A DNA stretch of 5,281 bases from Deltaproteobacteria bacterium (GTDB taxonomy: Bacteria > Desulfobacterota > Binatia > Binatales > Binataceae). Positions 1 through 5,281 of this stretch are shown here, in pieces. The position numbers and the translations under genes were made by a program. A model generated the notes under the pieces. It was not told the DNA's origin. It saw nothing but the letters and a program-made list of their open reading frames with translations, and made no database searches. Position 1 is the stretch's first letter; the number at the start of each line of letters is the position of its first letter. The stretch spans positions 1 through 5,281 of the forward strand of contig JAJYMR010000337.1 in NCBI GenBank assembly GCA_021786815.1, read 5' to 3'.

Positions 1-795
1 CTCGCGATACCATCGCGAATACAGGTTGTGCTGATAGATGATATGGTCGGCCGCTTCGTTCCAGGTCTTTTCGGGATCCGCCGAGCACAAGAGCGAGCCC
101 GCCATGCACGCGAGCCTCGGATTGTCCGTTGGTTTGCCGAGCCTTTCGAGTTCGGAGCGATAAATCTCAAAGACGGATTTCTCGGGACGGCCGACGAACC
201 CGTCCGCGTAGCGGGCCGCGCGCCGCGCCGCCGCGGGCGTGAATCCTCCGACCCATAGCGGGGGCCGCGGCTTCTGAATCGGTTCGGGCGTGAGGCGAAT
301 TCGCTCGAGGTCGAAGTATCTCCCCTTGAAGGTGAGCGTCTCGCCTTCCCAGAGCCTTCGAATTATCTCGAGCGACTCGTTGGTCCTGCCGCCGCGCTCC
401 TTGAACGGTATTCCGAAGGCCTTGAACTCCTCGAGCTTGTACCCGGTGCCGACGCCAAGCTCGAAGCGTCCGCCCGAGAGCACGTCGACCGTGGCGCCGT
501 CCTCGGCGATGCGGATCGGGTTATGGAACGGCATCAGGAGCACTGCGGTTGAGATGCGGATTCGCCGCGTGCGCGCGGCAATCGCCGCCGCGATCGGCAT
601 CAGCGAGGGCGAGTAGCCGTCGTCGATGAAGTGATGCTCGGAGAGCCAGACGTAATCGAAGCCGTGATTCTCCGCCCACGCGACCTGCTCGATCGTCTCG
701 TTGTAAAGCCGATCGTACGGCTGTCGCCATCGGGTCGGATTCCGGAAGTCATACCAGAGACCGAATTCAAGCCTGCGAGTCCGCTCGGGAACCAT
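1..795 (-). CDS. LLM-class (luciferase-like) flavin/F420-dependent oxidoreductase, C-terminus cut off by window edge
   Basis: Reverse-strand reading gives 265 uninterrupted codons from the ATG at 795 to the left edge with no stop. Family members are usually about 300-350 residues, so roughly 50-90 C-terminal residues are outside. The protein shows the TIM-barrel luciferase-like pattern: an N-terminal strand LEFGLWYDF (residues 9-17), SEHHF around residues 52-56, the block NPIRIAEDGATVDVLSGGRF (92-111) followed by ELGVGTGY, and the QKPRPPLWVGG strand (174-184) that precedes the cofactor-phosphate region. Such enzymes use reduced FMN or coenzyme F420 to oxidise or reduce small organic substrates in the cytoplasm. 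The sequence alone does not let me choose the cofactor. The start is supported by AAAGGA four bases upstream. An in-frame GTG at 867 has no comparable site. The gene is divergent from the hydrolase-led cluster and may share a control region with it. The family call is firm; the substrate is unknown. Confidence 0.93.
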   Translation of the reverse strand, partial: MVPERTRRLEFGLWYDFRNPTRWRQPYDRLYNETIEQVAWAENHGFDYVWLSEHHFIDDGYSPSLMPIAAAIAARTRRIRISTAVLLMPFHNPIRIAEDGATVDVLSGGRFELGVGTGYKLEEFKAFGIPFKERGGRTNESLEIIRRLWEGETLTFKGRYFDLERIRLTPEPIQKPRPPLWVGGFTPAAARRAARYADGFVGRPEKSVFEIYRSELERLGKPTDNPRLACMAGSLLCSADPEKTWNEAADHIIYQHNLYSRWYRE

Positions 796-799
796 AAGA

Positions 800-805
800 T
801 CCTTT
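800..805 (-). promoter_or_regulatory. Ribosome binding site of the divergent LLM gene
   Basis: On the minus strand this reads AAAGGA, four bases before the ATG at 795. It is purine-rich (the preceding bases are AAAG) and is the only Shine-Dalgarno-like stretch near a possible start of this frame. This favours 795 over the upstream in-frame GTG at 867. Confidence 0.6.
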
Positions 806-950
806 CTTTGCGCGGCGCGATGATCGAATTTCCTATCACGGAGTTCGCTTATGGCACAGTGGAGCACATCATACCGGGCGAACGAGCAGCGGCACGCCGG
901 GACTTTACAATGAAGGAGGGTTGCGCCAATTTGCGATTCGAACCGAATCG

Positions 951-957
951 AGGAGAG
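951..957 (+). promoter_or_regulatory. Shine-Dalgarno sequence deciding the TTG start of the hydrolase
   Basis: AGGAGAG lies here, with seven bases between the AGGAG core (951-955) and the TTG at 963, which is near-ideal spacing. A second strong purine run, AAGGAGGG at 913-920, directly abuts another in-frame TTG at 921. It leaves essentially no spacer, so it could not serve that codon. The good spacing therefore selects 963 as the start. Confidence 0.55.
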
Positions 958-962
958 TGCCT

Positions 963-1754
963 TTGAGCTCCGCAAATCCCAGCGAGCGGTTCATCGAAGC
1001 CGCGAGTCTCAAGATCGAAGTGATGACCGGCGGAAGCGGCGCACCGCTGCTCGTGCTGCATCACGATATCGGCAACCAGGGATGGATTCCGTTTTACGCA
1101 CAGCTTGCGCGAGACTTCACGGTGCTCGTGCCGTCGCATCCGGGCTACGGAAAATCCAGCCGGCCCGACTGGATGCGCAGCGTGCGCGATATGGCGTTCG
1201 TTTACCAGTCGATCCTGGGCGCGCTCGGACTTGAGCGGACCGCCGTCGTAGGGTTGGGCTTCGGCGGATGGGTCGCGGCGGAGATCGCGCTTGCGTGCCC
1301 GCATCGGTTCGACCGGATGGTCCTCGTCGGCTCGGCCGGGATACAGCCGACGAACGGCGAGATTTTCGACCAGTTCATCGTCAATACGATTGACTATCTG
1401 CGCACCGGGTTCGCCAACCCTGCCGACTTCGAAAAGACCTACGGCGCGAGTATCGACGGCGCTCGGCTGGAGGCGTGGGAGCTGGCGCGCGAGATGACTA
1501 CGCGGATCGCATGGAAGCCGTACATGTTCGACCAGGCGATGCCGTATCTGGCCGGGACGATCGGCGCGTCCGTGATGCTCGTGCACGGCAGCGAGGATCG
1601 AATCGTGCCCTTAAGCTGTTCGCAGCGTTACGCGAGCCTCATAGCGGACGCGAAGCTGAATGTGATCGACGGTGCGGGGCATTTCGTCGAGGCCGAGCGC
1701 CCGGCCGAGCTTGCCGCGATGGTAAAAGCGTTTGTCGCCGGGGTCGCGCGCTGA
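963..1754 (+). CDS. Alpha/beta-fold hydrolase family protein with Ser-to-Gly nucleophile substitution
   Basis: This encodes a 263-residue single-domain alpha/beta hydrolase, a normal length for the family, with no signal peptide or membrane segment, so it is probably cytoplasmic. The order of elements is standard: the LLVLHHD strand and oxyanion-hole region (29-35), PSHPGYGKS (57-65), the nucleophile-elbow strand VVGLGFGGW (95-103), a cap region from about 125 to 190, HGSED with acid Asp212 (208-212), and GAGHFVE with His240. At the elbow the usual G-x-S-x-G is G-L-G-F-G, so the nucleophile is Gly99 (codon GGC, 1257-1259). The first HG of the oxyanion loop is HH here. Asp and His are kept. 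It may be a non-hydrolytic member (lyase, isomerase or binding protein), or the change may be a sequence error, since AGC to GGC is one base. The start is TTG at 963, chosen on Shine-Dalgarno spacing; TTG at 921 would add 14 residues. It precedes the LLM gene by 24 bp and probably leads the operon. Confidence 0.9.
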   Translation: MSSANPSERFIEAASLKIEVMTGGSGAPLLVLHHDIGNQGWIPFYAQLARDFTVLVPSHPGYGKSSRPDWMRSVRDMAFVYQSILGALGLERTAVVGLGFGGWVAAEIALACPHRFDRMVLVGSAGIQPTNGEIFDQFIVNTIDYLRTGFANPADFEKTYGASIDGARLEAWELAREMTTRIAWKPYMFDQAMPYLAGTIGASVMLVHGSEDRIVPLSCSQRYASLIADAKLNVIDGAGHFVEAERPAELAAMVKAFVAGVAR

Positions 1755-1778
1755 ACGAAATCGCCAAGGAGCACGCCT

Positions 1779-3023
1779 ATGCATCTGATGTACTTTACCG
1801 AGCAGCCGATGTCGGCCTATCCGGAAGAAGAGGGCAAGAAGCTCGGCTACACGGCGTTGATCTTTTCCAACCGTTACTTCGATCCGGTCGCGGCGAGCCA
1901 GCTTTACCAGGAGCGGCTCGAGGAATACCGGCTGGCGGAGGAATGCGGCTTCGACGGCATCATGCTCAACGAGCATCACAATGCGCCGTTCTGCATGCAG
2001 GCGAAGTGCAACATCTTCGCCTCGATTCTGGCCGCGGTCACCAAGCGCGTGAAAATAGTGCTGCTCGGAAATCCGCTTCCGATTTCTGACAATCCAGTGC
2101 GGCTTGCCGAAGAGCTTGCGATGATCGACCTCGTCTCGCAGGGGCGGCTGGTTTCCGGCTTCGTGCGCGGCGGAGGCACGGAGTCGATCGCGACCAACGC
2201 CAATCCCGCCTACAACCGTGAGCGCTTCGAGGAGGCGCACGACCTGGTCATCAAGACCTGGACGGTGCCGGGGCCGTTTCGATGGGAGGGCAACCATTAC
2301 CAGTTCCGGGTCGTCAACCCGTGGGCGGTGCCGCTTCAGAAGCCGCATCCGCGAATCTGGATTCCCGGCGTCTCGAGCCGCGAGACGATCATCTGGGCCG
2401 CAGAGCATCGCTACCCGTACCTGGTCCTCAACGCTTCGATCGAAGACTGCAAAAACATCTGGAAGCTCTACGACGAGTCGGCCGAGCAGGCAGGCTACAC
2501 CGCCGGTCCCGAACAGCGCGGCTACCTTATCCGATGCCACGTCGCCGAAACCGAGGAAAAGGCGCTTCAGAACGCGCGCGAGTTCATGTGGATGCAGGGC
2601 GAGTTCACCGGAATCCTGGATCCCGTATGGGCGGCGCCGTCAGGCTACCTCGGCCCATGGGCGCGCAAGTTCCTTTCCGAAACCCATGGCGGCGTGTATC
2701 AAAAGAAACCTGCGCCGACCTTCGAGCGTCAGCTGAAGGCGATGTCGATAATCGCCGGCACGCCGGAGCAGGTGGTGGAAAAACTGCGTATCCTGCTCGA
2801 GGAGACACGGCCTTCGATCCTCGCCTTCTGGGCCAACGACGGGAAGGTGAACCACGAGGACTCGCAGACCTGCATCCGGCTGCTCGGCCAGGAAGTGCTG
2901 CCCGCGGTGCGCGAGATCGGCGACAGGCTCGGCCTCAAGAGCCCGTTCGAGGCGAATACGCCCGTGAGCCTGGCCGCGACGCCAGCGAGCGAGCTTCGTC
3001 CGCCGGCAAGCGTCTCGGCGTAA
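1779..3023 (+). CDS. LLM-class flavin-dependent monooxygenase (bacterial luciferase-like), long subfamily
   Basis: This encodes a 414-residue cytoplasmic TIM-barrel enzyme of the bacterial luciferase superfamily. These proteins generally use reduced flavin (FMNH2) and oxygen to mono-oxygenate aldehydes, ketones, terpenes, amines or sulfonates. Visible landmarks are ECGFDGIMLNEHHN (residues 55-68), NPVRLAEELAMIDLVSQGRL (105-124) followed by VSGFVRGGG, the strand KPHPRIWIPGVSS (188-200), a luciferase-type insertion of about 265-320, and IAGTPEQVVEKL (325-336). It is longer than the divergent paralogue and belongs to a different subgroup: its N-terminus carries an extra MSAYPEEEGKKLGY-type segment before the barrel. 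The last 25 or so residues (SLAATPASELRPPASVSA) form an Ala/Pro/Ser-rich tail. AAGGAG at 1766-1771, seven bases before ATG, fixes the start. It lies between the hydrolase and the CoA-transferase genes with gaps of 24 and 23 bp, implying co-transcription. No flavin reductase gene is in the window. The family is certain; the substrate is unknown. Confidence 0.95.
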   Translation: MHLMYFTEQPMSAYPEEEGKKLGYTALIFSNRYFDPVAASQLYQERLEEYRLAEECGFDGIMLNEHHNAPFCMQAKCNIFASILAAVTKRVKIVLLGNPLPISDNPVRLAEELAMIDLVSQGRLVSGFVRGGGTESIATNANPAYNRERFEEAHDLVIKTWTVPGPFRWEGNHYQFRVVNPWAVPLQKPHPRIWIPGVSSRETIIWAAEHRYPYLVLNASIEDCKNIWKLYDESAEQAGYTAGPEQRGYLIRCHVAETEEKALQNAREFMWMQGEFTGILDPVWAAPSGYLGPWARKFLSETHGGVYQKKPAPTFERQLKAMSIIAGTPEQVVEKLRILLEETRPSILAFWANDGKVNHEDSQTCIRLLGQEVLPAVREIGDRLGLKSPFEANTPVSLAATPASELRPPASVSA

Positions 3024-3046
3024 ACGCGCGAAGGGGCAATTCTTCG

Positions 3047-4228
3047 ATGGCGGGAGCGCTCGACGGATACCGGATCGTCGACGCCTCACAGATGGTGTCG
3101 GGTCCGATGGCGACCATGATCCTTGCGGACCAGGGTGCCGACGTCGTCAAAGTGGAACCTCCCGTTACGGGAGATCTGACACGGGCGCTCGGCGCGTCGC
3201 GTCGAGGGCTCTCACCCAGCTTCGCGATCATCAACCGCAACAAGCGTTCGATCGCGATCGACCTGAAGCAGTCACGCGGCGTCGAGTTGCTGAAAAAGCT
3301 CGTAGCGCGCGCCGACGTGTTCGTTCAGAACTTCCGTCCCGACACGGCCGAGCGCATGGGAATCGGCGAGCGCGAATTGAGAGCGGTCAAGCGGGATCTC
3401 GTCTATGTTTCGATAAGCGGCTTCGGTGAGAAAGGTCCATACGCGCACAGGCGGGTTTACGATCCGGTAATCCAGGCTCTCTCCGGGCTCGCCGATATCC
3501 AGGCCGATTGGGAGACGGGACGGCCGCGGATGATGCGCCTTATCGTCCCTGACAAGGTGACCGCTCTTACCGCCGCACAGGCGATTACTGCGGCGATTCT
3601 CGCGCGCGAGCGGACCGGCAAGGGGCAGCACGTGAGACTCGCGATGCTGGACGCGGTAATCGCGTTCCTTTGGCCCGAAGGGATGGCGCGCTATACGTTC
3701 CCCGGCGCGAAGAGCAGCGCGGTGCGGCCGCGCTCCCCCGATCTGATTTTCGAAACCGCCGACGGATATATCACGGTTGGCGCGGTTTCGGACGCCGAAT
3801 GGAAAGGCCTTGCGACCGCGCTCGGGCATCCGGAATGGATCGACGATCCGCGTTTCAATACGCCGGCGGCGCGCGTCGCAAACGTGAAGCAACGGCTCGA
3901 ACTTACCGCCAGGGTGCTGCGCGAGCGCACGTCGGCCGAATGGCTTGCGCGCCTTGAGGCGAACCAGGTTCCGTCGGCGCCTGTGCTTAGCCGCGAGCAG
4001 GTGCTGACCGACCCGCAGGTGCTCGAAAACAGGCTCATCGTGGAATCGACGCATCCCCACGCGGGCCCGATGCGCGAGCCGCGCCCGGCCGCGCGCTTCG
4101 AAGCGACTCCGGCGGAAATCCGCCGCGCCGCGCCCCTGCTTGGAGAGCATACGGACGAGATACTCACCGAGTTTGGTCTCACATCGGATACGATCGCGGA
4201 CCTCCGCTCCTCGGGCATCGTCGCCTGA
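3047..4228 (+). CDS. CaiB/BaiF family III CoA-transferase
   Basis: This encodes a 393-residue family III acyl-CoA:carboxylate CoA-transferase, close to the normal length of about 380-430. These enzymes form interlocked dimers in the cytoplasm and move CoA between carboxylic acids through an aspartyl-CoA anhydride. The N-terminal CoA-binding region shows GYRIVDASQMVSGPMATMIL (7-26), ADQGADVVKVEPP (27-39), NRNKRSIAIDLK (63-74) and VFVQNFRPDTAERMGI (91-106). Next come SGFGEKGPYAHR (124-135) and VPDKVTALTAAQAI (167-180), where Asp169 is the catalytic aspartate and has the same number as in formyl-CoA transferase. ARERTGKGQHV (187-197) closes that domain. The C-terminal part carries the usual PAPVL-type loop (PSAPVLSREQVLTDPQVLENR, 309-329) and the LGEHTDEIL motif (365-373). 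The start at 3047 is preceded by AAGGGG at 3031-3036. It follows the LLM monooxygenase by 23 bp, so it probably activates an acid made by that pathway. Which acid and which CoA donor cannot be told. Confidence 0.95.
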   Translation: MAGALDGYRIVDASQMVSGPMATMILADQGADVVKVEPPVTGDLTRALGASRRGLSPSFAIINRNKRSIAIDLKQSRGVELLKKLVARADVFVQNFRPDTAERMGIGERELRAVKRDLVYVSISGFGEKGPYAHRRVYDPVIQALSGLADIQADWETGRPRMMRLIVPDKVTALTAAQAITAAILARERTGKGQHVRLAMLDAVIAFLWPEGMARYTFPGAKSSAVRPRSPDLIFETADGYITVGAVSDAEWKGLATALGHPEWIDDPRFNTPAARVANVKQRLELTARVLRERTSAEWLARLEANQVPSAPVLSREQVLTDPQVLENRLIVESTHPHAGPMREPRPAARFEATPAEIRRAAPLLGEHTDEILTEFGLTSDTIADLRSSGIVA

Positions 4229-4251
4229 CCCAGGGCGGTTTCCGGCGACCC

Positions 4252-4264
4252 GCGTCCCGGACGC
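4252..4264. repeat. Short perfect palindrome just after the CoA-transferase gene
   Basis: GCGTCC and GGACGC flank a single C, 23 bases after the CoA-transferase stop codon. As RNA it could fold only as a 5-bp GC stem with a 3-base loop, and no T-run follows. It is therefore not a standard intrinsic terminator, though it may be part of a pause or 3'-end structure. A competing 5-bp stem (TCCGG at 4241-4245 with CCGGA at 4257-4261) overlaps it. Confidence 0.3.
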
Positions 4265-4320
4265 ACGGATCCCCACGCATGTATGAAGCGTCGCGTCCTG
4301 AACGGGCGGTACGTGCGCAC

Positions 4321-4349
4321 TTGTCATCCTGCGGGCGAATTGCGATAGA
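4321..4349 (+). promoter_or_regulatory. Possible sigma-70 promoter for the amidohydrolase gene
   Basis: TTGTCA at 4321-4326 matches the -35 consensus at five of six bases. After a 17-base spacer, GATAGA at 4344-4349 matches the -10 at three of six. It is helped by an upstream TG at 4341-4342 in the extended -10 position. The location, about 75 bp before the next gene in a 201-bp gap, fits. The -10 is poor, so this is tentative. Confidence 0.3.
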
Positions 4350-4365
4350 GAAGGGAGTTCGCCCG
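4332..4365. repeat. 8-bp perfect inverted repeat, operator or RNA hairpin candidate
   Basis: CGGGCGAA (4332-4339) is exactly mirrored by TTCGCCCG (4358-4365) across an 18-base spacer rich in purines (GATAGAGAAGGGAG). Centre-to-centre distance is 26 bp. It overlaps the -10 of the candidate promoter and lies 64 bp before the amidohydrolase start. It could be a repressor operator or a hairpin in the 5' leader of the transcript. No T-run follows, so it is not an intrinsic terminator. Confidence 0.4.
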
Positions 4366-4417
4366 ACCCGATTGACGGGACGGCCCCGGCGCAAAGGCCG
4401 CCGCTTCGATGCGAGCA

Positions 4418-4423
4418 GGGGAG
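4418..4423 (+). promoter_or_regulatory. Shine-Dalgarno sequence deciding the amidohydrolase start
   Basis: GGGGAG ends six bases before the ATG at 4430. An in-frame ATG at 4409 would add seven residues (MRAGESA), but has only a distant AAAGG (4393-4397) upstream. The site therefore favours 4430, which also gives the family-typical N-terminus beginning just before DLIVKNG. Confidence 0.6.
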
Positions 4424-4429
4424 AGCGCG

Positions 4430-5281
4430 ATGGCTTATGATCTCATCGTCAAAAACGGAACCGTAATCGACGGCACGGGTGCGCCCGCCGCGCGCGCAGA
4501 CGTCGCGATCACAAACGGCAAAATCGCCGAAATAGGAAAAATCAAGGACGGCGCCGCGCGCGTGCTCGACGCGTCGGACCTGGTCGTCGCGCCGGGCTTT
4601 ATCGACCCGCATACCCATTACGACGCGCAAATCTGCTGGGACCCGATGGTGACGTGCACGAGCTGGCACGGTGTGACGTCGGTGATGATGGGCAATTGCG
4701 GCGTCGGGATCGCGCCGTGCAAGCCGCAAGTCAGAGACGTCGCCGCGTGGGACCTGGTCAACGTCGAGGCGATTCCGTACGACGCGCTCAGCAAAGGGAT
4801 CAAATGGGAGTGGGAAACCTTCCCCGAGTACCTCGACGCGGCCGAGCGGCGTGGAAGCGCAATCAACCTCGGCTTTCTCGCACCACTCACGCCATTTCGG
4901 CATTTCGTGATGGGCGACGAGTCGATGGAGCGCGAGGCGCGGCCCGACGAGACCGCGAAGATCGCGGTGCTGCTCAAGGAAGCGGTTGCGGCCGGGGCTT
5001 TCGGCTTCTCGACTACGACGCTGCCGCAGCATATCGGGTTCCAGGGGCGTCCGCTTGCGTGCCGGCTCGCAAGCCGCGACGAGCTTGCGGCTTACGCGCG
5101 CGCCCTGCGCGAGCTTGGAAGGGGTGCTATCGAAGTCGCGCTGACGCGCCGTCCGGGTCTCGTGTCAGAGGAGGAAACCGAACTGCTGCGCATGCTGGTC
5201 GAGGAGAGCGCGCGGCCGGTGACATGGCTGGGGATGGCGAGTGCGCCGCGCGAGCCCGAACTCGCCGAGCGAACGCTTTCG
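4430..5281 (+). CDS. Amidohydrolase, N-acyl-D-amino-acid deacylase (D-aminoacylase)-like, C-terminus cut off by window edge
   Basis: There are 284 codons with no stop before the right edge. Related proteins run to about 480-580 residues, so nearly half is missing. The N-terminus shows the cyclic amidohydrolase pattern: DLIVKNGTVIDGTGAP (4-19), a beta-sandwich segment, then VVAPGFIDPHTHYDAQ (52-67) with metal ligands His61 and His63. MGNCGVGIAPCKP (87-99) supplies Cys90, the cysteine ligand used by D-aminoacylases. Later segments FVMGDESMEREARPDE and AVAAGAFGFSTTT match this family. D-aminoacylases hydrolyse N-acyl-D-amino acids, but this branch is diverged. The usual VGHxxLR is APLTPFR here, and the ATHMR-type histidine segment after GFST appears replaced by IEVALTRRPG. 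The true substrate could therefore be another amide or cyclic compound. It lies 201 bp after the CoA-transferase on the same strand and may have its own promoter. Confidence 0.9.
   Translation, partial: MAYDLIVKNGTVIDGTGAPAARADVAITNGKIAEIGKIKDGAARVLDASDLVVAPGFIDPHTHYDAQICWDPMVTCTSWHGVTSVMMGNCGVGIAPCKPQVRDVAAWDLVNVEAIPYDALSKGIKWEWETFPEYLDAAERRGSAINLGFLAPLTPFRHFVMGDESMEREARPDETAKIAVLLKEAVAAGAFGFSTTTLPQHIGFQGRPLACRLASRDELAAYARALRELGRGAIEVALTRRPGLVSEEETELLRMLVEESARPVTWLGMASAPREPELAERTLS

Larger units (their letters stand above)
796..962. promoter_or_regulatory. Divergent intergenic control region between the two leftmost genes
   Basis: These 167 bp separate two divergently read genes, so promoters for both directions are expected here by layout. 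Candidate -10 hexamers can be seen. On the minus strand TATGAT (plus-strand positions 868-873) matches the sigma-70 consensus at five of six bases. On the plus strand TACAAT (906-911) also matches at five of six. Neither has a convincing -35 element at 16-18 bp, so these are weak predictions or rely on an activator or another sigma factor. I saw no long operator-like palindrome. There is no gene in this stretch: an ATG at 910 opens an 18-codon frame ending in TGA at 964-966, but it lacks a ribosome binding site. Confidence 0.4.

Noticed and set aside
290..616. Plus-strand open frames over the left-edge region (also 28-258 and 631-966).
   Set aside because: The minus strand here encodes a continuous luciferase-like protein with family motifs through 1-795. 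These plus-strand frames are shadows.
849..1586. A 245-codon minus-strand open frame opposite the hydrolase.
   Set aside because: It overlaps the alpha/beta hydrolase, which has full family motifs on the other strand. The antisense product has Arg/His-rich shadow composition.
1475..2089. A 204-codon plus-strand open frame bridging the hydrolase and the LLM gene.
   Set aside because: It is out of frame with both genuine genes and its product has no motif. It is a GC-rich frame shadow.
1611..2540. A 309-codon minus-strand open frame opposite the hydrolase end and the LLM gene.
   Set aside because: It is antisense to clear luciferase-like and hydrolase coding sequence, with shadow-like composition and no recognisable motif.
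2282..4228. A 648-codon open frame joining 255 codons upstream to the CoA-transferase, as if a fusion protein.
   Set aside because: The upstream part lies out of frame over the strongly supported LLM monooxygenase gene, is Arg-rich and has no family motifs. The CoA-transferase N-terminus and a Shine-Dalgarno site place the start at 3047.
4229..4429. An intrinsic terminator after the CoA-transferase gene.
   Set aside because: Short GC palindromes exist, but none is followed by a run of T, so termination here cannot be claimed. Rho-dependent ending or readthrough are both possible.
3272..5032. A 586-codon open frame on the minus strand opposite the CoA-transferase, the intergenic gap and the amidohydrolase.
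   Set aside because: It crosses two well-recognised plus-strand genes and their gap, is rich in Arg/His as expected for an antisense shadow in GC-rich DNA, and shows no domain motif or ribosome site.
1..5281. Mobile element, CRISPR array, tRNA/rRNA or defence-system genes.
   Set aside because: I saw no transposase motifs, terminal repeats, regularly spaced repeats or tRNA-like arms on either strand. All long frames with motifs are metabolic enzymes.

Overview
This is a high-G+C bacterial chromosomal window with G/C-biased third codon positions. It has tightly packed genes and no mobile element, RNA gene or CRISPR array that I can see. The gene types (several luciferase-like monooxygenases, a family III CoA-transferase, an alpha/beta hydrolase and a D-aminoacylase-type amidohydrolase) are typical of soil or sediment bacteria with large catabolic repertoires, such as Binatota/'deltaproteobacterial' metagenome genomes, Actinobacteria or Rhodospirillales. 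The taxon is an inference by resemblance only. No ribosomal or other marker gene is present to fix it.

Layout. (1) Positions 1-795, minus strand: an LLM-class (bacterial luciferase-like) flavin- or F420-dependent oxidoreductase, cut by the left edge so its C-terminus is missing. (2) 796-962: a divergent intergenic region of 167 bp that should hold back-to-back promoters. (3) 963-1754, plus: an alpha/beta-hydrolase, probably started by TTG, whose nucleophile-elbow serine is replaced by glycine. (4) 1779-3023, plus: a second, longer LLM-class monooxygenase of a different subfamily. (5) 3047-4228, plus: a CaiB/BaiF family III CoA-transferase with its catalytic aspartate at residue 169. (6) 4229-4429: a 201-bp gap with short palindromes and a possible promoter. 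(7) 4430-5281, plus: an amidohydrolase of the N-acyl-D-amino-acid deacylase type, cut by the right edge.

Genes 3, 4 and 5 are separated by only 24 and 23 bp, each has a recognisable Shine-Dalgarno sequence, and they very probably form one transcription unit. The simplest joint reading is a small catabolic cassette. In it the flavin monooxygenase oxidises an organic substrate, the alpha/beta-fold protein opens, binds or rearranges the product, and the CoA-transferase activates a resulting carboxylate as a CoA thioester. The divergent LLM gene and the downstream amidohydrolase could belong to the same programme. The substrate cannot be deduced from the sequence.

The most noteworthy points are the Ser-to-Gly change in an otherwise intact hydrolase triad, the pairing of two different LLM oxidoreductases around that hydrolase, and an 8-bp perfect inverted repeat overlapping a possible promoter ahead of the amidohydrolase. 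I did not find convincing evidence for a wholly new system. Most of the window reads as accessory catabolism.
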